Assembly (NCBI RefSeq): GCF_963082655.1
Contig: NC_081555.1
Span: 183,665,424-183,729,423, forward strand
Reading direction: 5' to 3'
Length of the DNA stretch: 64,000 bases
From: Stomoxys calcitrans
Taxonomy: Eukaryota; Arthropoda; Insecta; Diptera; Muscidae
Made by a program: the position numbers and the translations under genes. This document shows, piece after piece, positions 43,266 through 55,807 of this stretch. The stretch's first letter is position 1. The number at the start of each line of letters is the position of its first letter. Below the pieces are notes generated by a model, which did no database searches, was not told the DNA's origin, and saw only the letters and a list, made by a program, of their open reading frames with translations.

Positions 43266-44059
43266 AAGGTTATATGTAAAAATTTTGCCTTATCTGTTGA
43301 ATATATGAGAAAATGTCTGCAATCCCAAACCAGTATTCTATTGGTATTGCGTTGATTCTCTTCAAGGTTGTAACGTGTTTCGAACAAACCACAACTTTCT
43401 CTGTGTTTTTGGTATTTAAATTTGAGTTTGCCAAATTGGTTTCTAACTTTGGTTTAAATTACACATTTCTGCTGCTATATATTTTTTGTATCGGAAACAA
43501 ATAATTACAATTGAATTTAGAGAGTTCTTTGCATATACCGACAAAGTTTCTAACGCCTTTTCAATGGCACATCACATTCCAGTTTGAGTTCTTGTTTGTT
43601 TCTTTTGCAGAAACAAAAAGACCCAAACTCGTGCCATGCAAAAATTGTTCTTTTGGAAAAATCCATTTGAATGACTGCTTCGGTTGAAAAGTTTACAGCT
43701 TAAAGGACAATAATAACAAATTGTTGCGCACTTTCCTTGCTGCTGAACTCAAACTCGAATTAGCCAACAAATCTTCTTTTGAAACTAAATACACCTGTAG
43801 CTAAAAGAAGAGTATGCGAGGTGCGTTCGGGAAAGTTAAAATTTGGTAGATATGGAATTAACTTGAGGGTAGCTAAGGTTGAAAATAAACCATTCATTAT
43901 GAAGCAGTATTGCCATATTGAACTTATAATTAGACAATTAGACGTCCATCGACCAACGTTGCGGTAATTTCGATGCCAACTCACACATAATCCAATTCAC
44001 TTTGTATCAGTCACTGTTGAGACAGCAACGAATGAACATGAGCAAGTGTGTGCTCTTCG
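43266..44059. other. No gene recognised
   Basis: A 63-codon frame at 43313-43504 starts at an ATG and is hydrophobic at its C-terminus (FLLLYIFCI), but no family is recognised. Confidence 0.4.
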
Positions 44060-44550
44060 TTTTAAACCCCTTATCATTTTGATCTGCGATCCTATAGAGC
44101 ACATATCGTCTTGAAATTCTAAGTGGATGTTCGTCCGCTTGTCTGTCGTAATCACGATAGCGGTAAAACGCGTAAAACTAGCCGCCGAAATTTTGCAGAG
44201 ATATTTCTTATTGATGTAGGTCGTTGGGGATTGGAAATTGGTCATATCGGTTGAGATTTGGATATAGCTCCCATATAAAGTTCACCTTAAACGTGAGCCT
44301 CTAGAAGCTGTAATTGCTTCCCGATTACGCTGACATTTCGCACTTAGGGCACTTCCAACAACCACCGTAAGTATTGTCCAAATCGGTCTATGACCTGATA
44401 TAGTTCCATTCAAATCGATCTCCGGATAAGCCTTCTACAACCCCTAGAAGATTCAATTGATACGGCAGAAATTTGCTCTTCAACAAACTCCATTTTGTGT
44501 TAATTTTCAGCAGAATCCAGGATGGTGGATTCCCAAGATGTAGTCCGTTT
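44060..44550 (+). repeat. Family B-like repeat, first of a tandem pair
   Basis: GTCTTGAAATTCTAAGTGGA, GTTCGTCCGCTTGTCTGTCG, AAACTAGCCGCCGAAATTTT and module text end at CAGGATGGTGGATTCCCAAG. Confidence 0.7.
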
Positions 44551-45076
44551 ATACACCCACCACCGTAGGATTGGAGTGGTATGTAAAACCTCGAAATAGT
44601 TATCTGTGACTCCATATCGTCTTAATTTTCTAAGTCGATCTGTTCGTCCACCTATCGAAATCACGATAGTCGTCGAACGAACAACGTATTCCGCTTCAAA
44701 TTGTTGGAAATTGAAAATGGGCCATATCGGTTCAGATTTGGATATAGCTCCTTAATATAGCTTGGGCTTGACTTTGGCGTTATGAGCCTGGAAAACAAAA
44801 TTGTTGTCCGAGTTGGCTGAAATTTTGCTCGTAGTGTTTTGTTATGATTTTCAAAATTCATGATAAGTACTTTTCGAATCGATCCATAACCCACTATAGT
44901 TCCCATTTGAACCCGATTAGCCTTCTACATCCCCTTAAAGCTTTAATTTTTGCCTCGATTGGCAAAGATTTGTGATGTAAAGTACTACGATCCTCTTCAT
45001 TTTGTGTGCATTCTCAACAGTATTCATGGTGGTGGTTCCCAAGAATCCTACCGGCTGAACTTAGCCCATTTTAAAA
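44551..45076 (+). repeat. Family B-like repeat, second of a tandem pair
   Basis: Begins ACACCCACCACCGTAGG right after the previous copy and repeats the same order, ending ATGGTGGTGGTTCCCAAG and CCGGCTGAACTTAGC. Confidence 0.72.
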
Positions 45077-46470
45077 TTACACACCTGTATTAAAAAATGT
45101 TCATAGATTGTGAATATAAATTGATAAATTTTGATAGAATTTCGTCTCTCACCTCGTATGCAAATGCGAACGGCACATCACGCATAGATGTGTGACTTGG
45201 TGTTGAGGTTGTTGTCAGCTCTGCACAATGTAGTCCAAGTTTTTATTACAAGACTGCACGGCTGCAGTCCGGTAATCGCAAATTACAACGACTGGAGTTC
45301 ACTTAGGTCTCATATTTAAAACACACCCAAATAAATTCTCGTTTAGTCATTCGCTTTGCAACGTACGTCCCAAGTGATAGTTGGAGCAATGTGTAAGAGC
45401 AACAAGAACTTTAGACATTTGGGAGATGGGGGAAAGTACCATCTTGGTTTACCAACTGATCCAAGTTTACAATAAGAACATCTGTTGATGCAGTTGAAAG
45501 CCAGAGCTTTACCTAAGTGAAATGGCGGTCAGCTAAAATATCGAGAAGATGGCGATGTTGAAGCAGCGGGTGAATGAATAATGAATTTTAACCATGTGCC
45601 ACCCCAACTGTTTTAGCTGCAATGCTTATTCTCTATTCTCAGTTGTTAATCATGCAATTCGCACAATATTTCTTAAGACAGCCAGAGTATCATGGCCATT
45701 TGAATTGGGCTTATCTACGAAATGTAGATGTCAGAGACTATGCCTCGAAATATTTGTCTTCATTTCAGTGCTTCACGAAGCGAGAATTTCGTTTCCCTAT
45801 CCACCGGAGGATCTGTAGCCCAATACACATTTCCATGATGGTGATGCCAGTTTTAATAGGATGCCTGCCACAAACCGCTAACATTTGTAAGTGAGCCAAA
45901 TCCTTGAATTTTGTTTGCCCCGTAAGCTTCTTTGTTAAGCATTTCGTCTGTCTGAGTGGCTGTGTGGATTTGCTCATGTGTTGGCATTGTGGCGTCGTTT
46001 TGTGGCTGCAATTCATGCAGTTGTGATGTTTGCTCATTTCCCACGGGAAGGATGCAAACGTTTATCGAACAACGCAATCAGCCTTGCACCGAGCCAATAG
46101 TGGAGTGTGCTTAGACCCAGGGCTCAATGGATTCGCTAAGCAGGTTATACACAGAGGGCCTCATTAAGAAATGCACTGACAGAAAAGGGTATCGTATTAT
46201 GTAGTCAAAAATTTGCCAAAAATTGGTATAAAAATTTTATTACGCTTTATGAAAATTTGCTAAACAACCGAAACGTATTCTCTTTTAAAAGAAATTGTAA
46301 TTAGTTCATATACTTAACACAGGTATGGAAATTCCCTAAAATTTTTCCCTATAACCAGTTTAAAGGAATTTAAAATTTTTGTATGGGAAAGAATTTTGTA
46401 ACAAATTTTTACTGAAGATTATTACCACTAATTTTGCTAATTTGAAGTTCAATTTGAAGTGAATAGAAGC
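45077..46470. other. No gene recognised
   Basis: Frames of 74-90 codons overlap on both strands around 45594-46077, in slightly GC-richer DNA. None shows a motif I know. Confidence 0.45.
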
Positions 46471-46477
46471 AAGTAAA

Positions 46478-47181
46478 ACAAGTAAAAAGGCGTTTAGTTC
46501 GGCCGAGCCGAACTTTGGATACCCACCACACCTAAGGAATATATGTAAACCACCTTTCATCAAAATTCGGTGAAAATTTCATACCTTATGTCCCATAGCA
46601 ATTATATCAAAATATGTTCCAATTTGGACTAGATACTCATAAGTACAGTAGCTATATCTAAAAATAAACCGATCTGAACCATATACGACACGGATGTCGA
46701 AAGCCTAACATAAGTCACTGTTTCACATTTGAGTGAAATCGGATTATAAATGCGCCTTTTATAGGCCCGAAACCTTAAATCGACAGATTGGTCTATATGG
46801 CAGCTTTATTCAAATCTGGACCAATCTGGGCCAAATAGAAGAAGGACGTCGAAGAGCGTAACTAAACTCACTGTCTCAAATTTCAGCGACATCGGACAAT
46901 AAATGAGCCTTTTATGGCCCCAAAACCTAAAACCGAGAGATCGGTCTATATGGCAGCTATATCCAAATCTTAACTGATCAGGGCCAAATTGAAAGAATAT
47001 CTCGAGGGGCCTAAAACAACTCACTGTCCCAAATTTCAGCAAAATCGCATAATAAATGTGGCTTTTATGGGCCTAAGACCCTAAATCGGAGGATCGGTCT
47101 ATATGGCAGCTATATCCAAATCTGGACCGATCTGGGTCAAATTGACGAAGAATGGCGAAGGGCCTAACACAACTCACTTTT
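46478..47181 (-). repeat. Family A repeat, 5' end missing
   Basis: Plus view: AACAAGTAAAAAGGCGTTTA, palindrome variant TTCGGCCGAGCCGAA, GGATACCCACCAC, then modules with 'GGTCTATATGGCAGC' anchors. Confidence 0.85.
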
Positions 47182-47524
47182 CTTAGTTGCCAGTTAAATA
47201 TATACCAATATACAGTCGGAATTTATTTAAATCTGTTTTGTTTACATTTTTGGGCAAGCTAGTGCATGCTGTAAAACGAATGGCTGTGTGTGAATTGGCG
47301 TATAAACATGTATGCATACACACATAAGCATCACATAGGCAATTATCTGCCTAATTTTTTTAGTCAGTTGGTTTAGTTACGAATTCGGGTGCGAACGATG
47401 CGCCGAAAGAAAACAAAAAAGCAACATTCAGAAAAAGAGGTAAAAAATAGTCAAGTCCAGGTCCCGACGAAAAATTATGATAATTTTAAATGGTGAATTA
47501 AGTGAAATGAAATGTAATTATTTT
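47182..47524. other. No gene recognised
   Basis: Unique-looking spacer between a family-A and a family-B copy. Confidence 0.45.
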
Positions 47525-48633
47525 TTATACCCTCCACCATAGGATGGGGTATACTAATTTCGTCATTCTGTTTGTAACTACTCGAAATAATCGTCTGAGG
47601 CCCCATAAAATATATATATTTCTGATCGTCGTGACGTTTTATGTCGATCTAGCCATGTCCGTCCGTCTGTCTGTCGAAAGCACGCTAACCTCCGAAGGAG
47701 TAAAGTTAGCCGCTTGAAATTTTGCACAAATACTTTTATTTGTGATGGTCGATTGGGATTGTAAATGGGCTATATCGGTCCATGTTTTGATATAGCTGCC
47801 ATATAATCCTATCTTGGGTCTTGACTTCTTGAGCATTTAGAGGGCGCAATTCTTATCCAATTTGGCTGAGATCTAGCACGTGGTGTTCTTGGTATCACTT
47901 TCAATAACTGTGCTAAGTGTGGTTCAAATCGGTTCATAACCTGATATAGCTGCCATATAAACCGATCTTGGGTGTTGACTTCTTGAGCCACTAGAGGGCC
48001 TAATTCTCATCCGATTTGGCTGAAATTTTGCATGACGTGTTTTGTTACGACTTCCAACAACTGTGCTAAATATTGAAATCGGGCTATAACTTGATACAGC
48101 AGCCATATATACCGATCTTTGATCTTTACTTCTTGAGCTTTTTAAAACCGCAATTCTTATTCGATTTGGCTGAAATTTAGCATGTATTTTGTTATCCCAA
48201 CATCTGCGATAAATTTGGTTCAAATCGATACATAATCTGATATAGCTGCCGTATAAACCGATCTCGGATCTTGGCCGATCTTCCGATTTGACTTCTTGAG
48301 CCCCTGGAAGCCTCAATTTTCATCCGATTTGGTTGAAATTTTACACATAGTGTTCCGTTATGACTCTCAACAACTGTGTCAGGTGCGATCCAAATCGCTC
48401 AAGAACATGATATGGCTCCCATATAAACGGATCGCCCGATTTGACTTCTTGAGCACTTACAAGCCGCGATTTTTATTGGATTTGACTGAAATTTTATGTT
48501 ATGACTCTCAACAATTGTGCCAAGTGCGGTCCAAATTGGTCTATAACCAGATATAGCTCCCATATTTCAACAGAATCCATTGTGGTGGGTTCCGATGATT
48601 CGGCCTGGCCGAACTAAGCACGCTTTTACTTAA
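47525..48633 (+). repeat. Family B repeat, full length
   Basis: Starts TTTATACCCTCCACCATAGG, has TATATATAT at 47612 and a GTCCGTCCGTCTGTCTGTCG tract at 47657. Anchors at 47789, 47943, 48093 and 48239 are 154, 150 and 146 apart. It ends with TTGTGGTGGGTTCC, a worn palindrome and ACGCTTTTACTT. Confidence 0.9.
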
Positions 48634-49010
48634 TTTAATTTTAATTTTCACTTCTATATTTAAATACAATTAGTGATACCCACCCACATACTGCATACGA
48701 CCTGTGCTGTAGTTACAACATTTTTTGAAGTGTTGTGTTCTTTCTCTCGCACATCTACCAGTTGTTTCTCTTACTCTCGCCAATAATACTCCCACCTACG
48801 TCTTTGCATTCATACTCTTAACGAATGCCTAGGAAAACAACCAACAACAATTTGTTTAAAAAAACTGAATTCCTAATTTTCATGGCTTTTCTTTAAGAAA
48901 AATTAATTTTTATATATATTGGTCGCTTTTCAATTCCCAATTCATTAAACCCCATTTAGCCGTTTGACCGTAATATGTAAAACAAAATCGCTTTTATAAA
49001 ACAAACAAAA
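48634..49010. other. No gene recognised
   Basis: AT-rich unique-looking spacer. Confidence 0.45.
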
Positions 49011-49015
49011 TACTA

Positions 49016-49440
49016 CTTGCAAAAATTCATTCAAATCGGATAAGAATTGCGCCCTCTAGAGGCTCAAGAAGTCAAGTCCCAAGATCGGTTTATATGACAG
49101 CTATATCAGGTTATAGACCGATTTACCATACTTGGCACAGTTGTTGGATATCATAACAAAACACGTCGTGCAAAATTTCATTCCAATCGGATAAGAATTG
49201 TGCACTCTAGAGGCTCAAGAAGTCAAGACCCAAGATCGGTTTATATGGCAGCTATATCAAAACATGGACCGATATGGCCCATTTACAATACCAACCGACC
49301 TACACTAATAAGAAGTATTGGTGAAAAATTTCATGCGGCTAGCTTTACTCCTTCGGAAGTTAGCGTGCTTTCGACAGACGGACGGACATGGCTAGATCGA
49401 CATAAAATGTCGCGACGATCAAGAATATATTTTTTTAATA
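49016..49440 (-). repeat. Family B repeat, both ends missing
   Basis: TCAAATCGGATAAGAATTGC, CAAGATCGGTTTATATGACA and the complement of the GTCY tract (GACAGACGGACGGACATGG, 49374). Confidence 0.85.
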
Positions 49441-49597
49441 ACTTTGACATAAAATCACACCTGCTGTCGAAAGTAGAAGGCTTATCGCCATAAATTTATT
49501 TCTTTAATAGGGAAACCATCTTCGTCACTAAACGGGTTTCCAGAAATCTCACTCCAAAGAATTTTGAGAAAAATTTTTCTTTGATTTTTTTTAGGTT

Positions 49598-49930
49598 AAA
49601 GAAGTAAGAGCGTGCTAAGTTCGGCCGGGCCAAATCTGATATACCCTCCACCTTTGATCGCATTTGTCGAGTTCTATGCGCGGTATCTCTTTTTAGACAA
49701 ACATAGAATATTGAATAAGAACTGTTAAGCTATTGGAGCTATATCAAATTGTAGTCCGATTCGGACCATAAATGAATGCTGAACATTGTAGAAGTCACTG
49801 TGTAATATTTCAGTTCATTCGGATAAGAATTGCGTATATACTTTATGGGGTCTTAGACGCATATTTCGAGGTGTTACAAACAGAATGATGAAATTAGTAT
49901 ACCCTCATCCTATGGTGGAGGGTATAAAAA
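49598..49930 (-). repeat. Family B repeat, internally deleted, both termini present
   Basis: About 330 bp. Plus view opens with AGCGTGCTAAGTTCGGCC and ATATACCCTCCACC, and closes with CATCCTATGGTGGAGGG. Most modules and the GTCY tract are gone; a module end (AAGAATTGCG) is joined to TATATACTTTATGGGG. Confidence 0.9.
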
Positions 49931-51389
49931 TTGGGGAAAATTCATCAGGGGTGAGAGCATATGGTCACGTCTCGGCAGAAAATCATTGGCAGCGTTGGTT
50001 GTGCCTCTATATAAAAGGCCCTGAAACAAAGAGCCTGGTTTCTAAACTCGCCTGGAATCCACGCTGACAAGCACATAAACAGCACACCACTGGAGCGCGT
50101 AGATGTTTAATAGTTTCAGACTAAATGCGTTGGTTGGCTTTTCCAATTGCAATTTGGCTGCAGCCGGCGAAGTCAACATTTATTTTAGCATTTTTTTCAA
50201 AATAGTAGGTCTCCTTCCAAAATAGGATTTTTTCGAGGCAAAATACCACCACAATTAAATGTTATATTAAAACTATATGTTTCGTGTGTCTCTATTTAAG
50301 CTGCACACCTTTCGTATGTGACAGTTTTTCTTAATCATGTGAACGTTACATTCAGTTTTTGTCATTTTGTTCATGTTTAGTTTTTTGGTAAAAAAAAATT
50401 TAAATTTCCGCTACATTCGATGATGCATTGCCCTAAAGATATAACTTTTCCCATTCATTTTCTCTCTTCTGAAACACATGGCACAAAAAACACTATTCCT
50501 TACCGCATCCATGGATGCTGCACCAAATCCTACAGCATAGACAACTGAGAGAGTGGGAAAAGTGCTTTGGCAGATTTGGTGTCAGGATGTTTTTACTATG
50601 TTTACCTTTTTTTGGAGACTTAATGCAGCGTTTCGAAATCCAGACTTCCTTTTAATGTAATACCAGAGGATTTGTGTGTTAAACGATGTTTCAAATGGCG
50701 TTTCCAGGATATTGTTACAACTGGAAAATTAGAATGGCATTTCCAATTTGGTGAGGGTGGAGAAAGACACCAAAACGTTTGAAGGAATGTGTGAAAGCAA
50801 CAACGGCGGGTGCATCGCCAAAGGCAAGTGGTGTATCTGTTCCCAATACATATGCATCGTATAGTAGATGTATGTAGATTCGTCTAAGAAGTTTAATGGC
50901 GTTATGAAAACATTATGAAGGGAAGCGTTATGGACTCTAAATGGCAACGTGATATCAACCGAGACGGCAAAATAGACACATGGACATGCATAGAAAATCT
51001 CATGCAGGCTTAAAAGTGAATCTCGGATGAAAGATATACACAAATGGTACACATTTGATGAATGAAAATATATGTAATACCGGATTATGCTAAAATGTGG
51101 AATACTATGTTATAATATACTGATCACCACGCCAAATTTGATTGTAATCGGTTCATATTTTGATATATATATACCGATCTTCAGATTATTGTAATATTTC
51201 TGAATTTTGGAACGGGGAGTTTGATTTGACTAGGCCATTGGGCGGTAAAACACCAACGGTCAACTATGCACTAGAACTTTTCAAACAAGGTGTTACAAAT
51301 TCGATTTTCGTTTGTATCACGGCAATGATTGATAAATATGGCCATATGTTGAACATATTTTGTATGAATTAAATTGTTATTTAATAGAA
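49931..51389. other. No gene recognised
   Basis: A 107-codon minus frame at 50729-51052 is Cys/His-containing but unrecognised. A 70-codon frame at 51160-51372 overlaps a worn repeat motif (GATATATATATACC). Confidence 0.45.
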
Positions 51390-52592
51390 TTTTTTTTTGA
51401 GAGTCGGGATGGGAAAATGCTTTACGCATGTGACCAGTACGTCGCTCGCCTTATGCCGGCTAAAAACCCACCCTGTGTCACCCCTGGTGATTAATTCCGC
51501 CTCGGAACCACTTTTGCATTACTTGAGATTTTTCATAACATCTTCGTTGTGTCTGTATCCATACCTCCGCATTCATACACTACGCCGCTGCGTCCAGGTC
51601 TATCTTTATCCTGCGCAGTACTTGTTCGTCGTATCTGATCACCGCCTCCCAGTTCTTCTTGTCTTCCAGCATCTTCAGGATTATGCGAAACGTCGCCAAT
51701 GGCTGTTTCCAATTCCCTGCATCTTTCAGCCAAGGGCCTCGCAGTGAAAGAATGTATGTTCCATATCGTCTACAACTTCTAGCTCCTCATTAATGCACCT
51801 GCTAGATGAGTATCTATCCATTATATGCAGGTATTTCCGGAAGTAACCATGACCTGTCAGCATCTGTGTGAGATTGTAGTTGACATCGCCGTGTTTCCTA
51901 TCTCTCCATATCCGTACATTGGATATTAGTCATCGCGTCCAGCCGGCCCGACGCTCATTCGTCCAATTTTATTGCCATCACTCTATAGTCTCCTCTCGTA
52001 TGGCCTGCGTATGATCCGTTTGAATCTCGCCCTGTTCTCTCTGGGTGTTGCGGTGTAGAGCCTGACAAGCCTTATGGTCTTTAGGTCATTCAGAACCATT
52101 CCGGCTATAACAAGAGTTGCGGTAGGATGATATGACTCTAAGAGCCGCCGTCCTCTGTACCGAAAGCGGGGATTTCGCTCGGCATGTTGTCTGCAGTGTC
52201 TGGCCCCATATTTCGCTCCCATAGAGGAGGATGCTATTGCATGTATCCATTAAGAGTCTGCGCCTGCTCGTGAAAGATCCACCCATGTTTGCGATCAGTT
52301 GACTGAGTTGCGCCGTTATCCTAGCGGCCTTTGTTTTCGTAGTGTTCACCAGTGTGTCGTCTATGGGCATATCAATTTCCACTGGTTTGTTTTTGTTACG
52401 AGTAGCAACTTCGTCTTCTGCATCACAAGTTGTAAGCCGTGGGAGTCCAGCCAGACCTTTGCTGTTTGCATCACCTGCTGTAGTTTGCTCTATGCACCTT
52501 CCGTGTATCTTGCCATGATGACTGCAGCAATGTCGTCAGCATATCCTAATAGAAAGGTCCCGTCTGGCATTTCCGTGCGTAGTATTCCATAC
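51390..52592 (-). pseudogene. R1-like non-LTR retrotransposon, 3' half with poly(A)
   Basis: On the minus strand, conserved blocks run from GTFLLGYADDIAAVIMARYT (YADD at 52543-52532, intact) through WLDSHGLQLVMQKTKLLLVT. TTKTKAARITAQLSQLIANM and GGSFTSRRRLLMDTCNSILL follow, then YGSEIW, TAALRVISSYR and MVLNDLKTIRLVRLYTA. Near the end are LTQMLTGHGYF-like text and the Cys/His block around 51740-51790, then AERCRELETAIGDV. A 3' untranslated stretch ends in nine A (51398-51390). Several stops and frameshifts break the frame, and the endonuclease and most fingers are missing (5' truncation). It resembles R1/TRAS-type elements; the exact clade is inferred. Confidence 0.88.
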
Positions 52593-53204
52593 AGTGTTGC
52601 CGTTTTTGGTAGGTTCCTACCAAAATTGTTACATTTTTATTCTCTTGGTAGGTTGGTGGGCTGACCTCAATTTTGGTAGGTTTTTCCAACATATAAATAC
52701 AAAGTTAATTACTGAAAAAATCGATGGAGATAACTAAAAATTTATTCACTTCTTGTCGTTTCTGTATATTCGATAAGGGTGCAGAATAAAACCATGGATG
52801 TCGACGGACTGTATACTGTTACGGAGGAATTTGAGGATAAAGGGCGAATTTCGATATTGACTGTAACTGGTACGAGTACTAAGGGATCTTTTCCAAATGT
52901 CGTAATTTTTGGGTTAGAAATCCGCCTTTTTTGTTGAATGCATTCAACCGGAACACAGGGCTATGTGGCAGCTGCATACAAGTATGGTAGATCCAGTCCA
53001 TACTCAGATGTGGAGGGGTCCAGGCAAATCACTGTAACGACGAAAATTTCTTGCATTTCTTGGCAACACTTAAATCGTTAGCTTTAACCACGGTTGTTCA
53101 TTGAAAGGGGGCAAAATTACGGCTTTATGAAATCAAGACTTTTTATCGGGAGTTCGGTTTTAATGGTGCTATCTTAAGATGTAGGTCATCGAACTTTAGG
53201 CTTT
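52593..53204. other. No gene recognised
   Basis: 52595-52690 repeats TTTTGGTAGGTT-type text in both orientations. The rest is unassigned. Confidence 0.4.
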
Positions 53205-53340
53205 TGAGTGATTTCGACAAACAGTCGGACGGACAAGCCTAGATCGTCTATATAACGGCGATCCAGAACTTTGTTGCGTTGAAAATATGTACTTTGATGT
53301 GTTGCAATAGAAAATGGCTCTTCGGTGATGGGTATAAAAA
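53205..53340 (-). repeat. Family A 5' end fragment
   Basis: Complement of the start region: CAGTCGGACGGACAAGCCTA, GATGTGTTGCAATAG and CTTCGGTGATGGGTATAAAA. Confidence 0.7.
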
Positions 53341-53397
53341 CTTATAAAGCATTTTTGGTTAGTAGAACATTTGGTAGGTTCTGAACAGGTAAATGCA

Positions 53398-53458
53398 AAT
53401 TTTGCCCATGAACATTCCACTAAGGAACAGGGGCAAACTTCTCACATATCAATGAATG
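53398..53458 (-). mobile_element. SINE 3' end fragment
   Basis: Complement of the SINE tail: TTTTGCCCATGAACATTCCA, CTAAGGAACAGGGGCAAAC and TCTCACATATCAATGAATGC. Confidence 0.8.
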
Positions 53459-54213
53459 CAGTGCAATGAAATTTTGCACGACGTGTTATTTTATGATATC
53501 CAACAACTGTGCCAAGTATGGTTCAAATCGGTCAATAGGCTGATATAGCTGTTATATAAACTGATCTTGGGTATTGACTTCTTGAGCCTCTAGAGGGCAC
53601 AATTCTTATCCGATTTGAATGAATTTTTGCACGAGGTATTTTGTTATGATATCCAACAACTGTGCCAAGTATGGTTCAAATAGGTTAATAACCTGATATA
53701 GCTGTTATATAAATGAATTCAAGAGGGCGCAATTCCTATCCGATTTGGCTGGAATTTTGCATGACGTATTTTATTCTTACTTTCAACAACTGTATCAAAT
53801 AAGGTTCAAAATGGTTCTTAGCCTGATATAGCTGCCGTATAAACCGATTTGGGATCTTGACTTCTTGTGCCTCTAGAGGGCATTATTATCTGATTTACCC
53901 GAAATTTTGTACGACGGATCCTCTCATGACCATCAATATACGTGTTTATTATGGTCTGAATCGGTCTATAGCCCGATACAGCTCCCATATAAATCGATCT
54001 CTCCATTTTACTTCTTGAGCCCCCAAAGGGTGCAATTCTTATTCGAATTGGCTGACATTTTACACAGGTCTCCAACATATAATTTAATTGTGGTCCAAAC
54101 CGGACCATATCTTAATATCGCTCTAATAGCAGAGCAAATCTCGAAAACTGCGATCCATGGTGGAGGGTATATAAGATTCGGCCCGACCGAACTTAGCACG
54201 CTTTTACTTGTTA
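53459..54213 (+). repeat. Family B repeat, 5'-truncated
   Basis: Modules starting at AATGAAATTTTGCACGACGT run to CATGGTGGAGGGTATATAAG, TTCGGCCCGACCGAA and CACGCTTTTACTTGTT. Confidence 0.9.
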
Positions 54214-54453
54214 GTGTTAACATTCCCTACAAAAGTCAGAAATGGGTTTGAATAAATTGAAATGACTTTGTTATTGATTATTTTTTTGAGTTTCAATATT
54301 TATGAGACGCTGTTAGACCTATCTAGAGATAAATAAAATTTTCTTGAACTAAAAAAATACACATTTAGGATTGAGATAAGGTATGAAGACAAATGTGTTA
54401 AAAAGATAGTAGGCATACCCTTTATATCAGCTTTCATACGTTATTATTTTCAG

Positions 54454-54798
54454 GGTGCTTGAACATGGAAGACCAACTACAGCTTTGCGATCATCGCGAT
54501 CCGACGATCTTGACGACTCTGTAAAAGATATATCTTACAAACCCGGTTCGGAAATAGATACTATAGACGAAATTCCCCAAAAATCGACAAAGCCAAAAAC
54601 TTTATTCCGTCCCTTTACGATAGCAGCCAACTCTGATGACAAACAACCTTCTGTTACCAGTTCCAAAGAGCAGAAGAGTCAGATGAGACAGAAAAGACAG
54701 AAGAAACGGAGGAGCAACCGTCTTCTGATATAGCACTAGATGCATCAACGTCAACCTCTTCGATAATTTACACAAGCCCAAGGGAAGAAAAAGAGTAA
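54454..54798 (+). CDS. Possible host exon with a frame break
   Basis: A good 3' splice site (TTATTATTTTCAG) ends at 54453. From 54455 the frame reads VLEHGRPTTALRSSRSDDLD, DSVKDISYKPGSEIDTIDEI and PQKSTKPKTLFRPFTIAANS, a low-complexity charged text that looks like a disordered region of a real protein. Near 54665 the sensible text shifts frame and continues as EESDETEKTEETEEQPSSDI, then ALDASTSTSSIIYTSPREEK, ending at a TAA (54796-54798). A donor-like GTAAAG also starts at 54795. So it may be an internal or a last exon, broken by a one-base indel or an assembly error. No family is recognised. Confidence 0.35.
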
Positions 54799-54814
54799 AG
54801 CAGTCTGAAAATGG

Positions 54815-55462
54815 AAGAAGCGGGACGAATCTTATATACCCTGCACCATGGATCGCATTTGTCGAGTTCTATGCGCGGTATCTCTTTTTAGGCAAACAAA
54901 GAATATTGAATAAGAACTGTTATACTATTGGAGCTATATCAAGTTATAGTCCGATTCACAACATAAATGAATTGAATGCTGAACATTGTAGAAGTCATTG
55001 TGTAATATTTCAGTTCATTCGGATAAGAATTGCGCTTTGTAGGGGCATAAGAAGTCAAATCGGGAGATCGGTTTATATGGGAGCTGTATCAAGCTATTGA
55101 TCGATTCAGACCATATTGTTCAAGGTCATGGAATAAGCCGTTGTAATTTTAGCCAAATCGGATGAGAATTGCGAGCTATAGAGGCTCAAGAAGTCAAGAT
55201 CCTTGATCGGTTTTTGTGGCAGCTATATCAAAACATGGACCGAATTGGCCCATGCCGACCTACACTAATAAAAAGTATTCGTGCAAAATTTCAAGCGGCT
55301 AGTTTTACTCCTTCGAAAGTTAGCGTGCTTTCGACAGACAGACGGACGGACAGACATGGCTAGATCGACATAAAATGTCACTACGATCAAGAATATATAT
55401 ACCTTATGGGGTCTCAGACGCATATTTCGAGGTGTTACAATGAGAATGACGAAATTAGTATA
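54815..55462 (-). repeat. Family B repeat, 5' end missing
   Basis: Opens in ATCTTATATACCCTGCACC, then GCATTTGTCGAGTTCTATGC, modules, and the complement of the GTCY tract near 55337. It stops at ACGAAATTAGTATA without the terminal motif. Confidence 0.88.
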
Positions 55463-55668
55463 TTGTTTGAGACGAAGCCAATGGTCACCGCGGAGTTAAT
55501 GTTCCGATGTTGGTGAAAATGGGGTAATATTTAATCGAAAGAGACTCAAAACGAATGCTTAAAAGCGGTCCCATTTATACTACTGAATGGTTTGTTGTAA
55601 TAATTCGAAGAGCCAAAAACACAAAAGACCCATTTATTGTAACGGAGCATTGCTTTGATGACTTTTTA

Positions 55669-55727
55669 TACCCACACTCGTCATTCCGTTTGCAACACAT
55701 CGAAATATCCATTTCCGACCCTATAAA

Positions 55728-55807
<80 letters not shown>

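Noticed and set aside
47809..48316. A 130-codon minus-strand frame
   Set aside because: It lies wholly within a family-B repeat and follows module boundaries.
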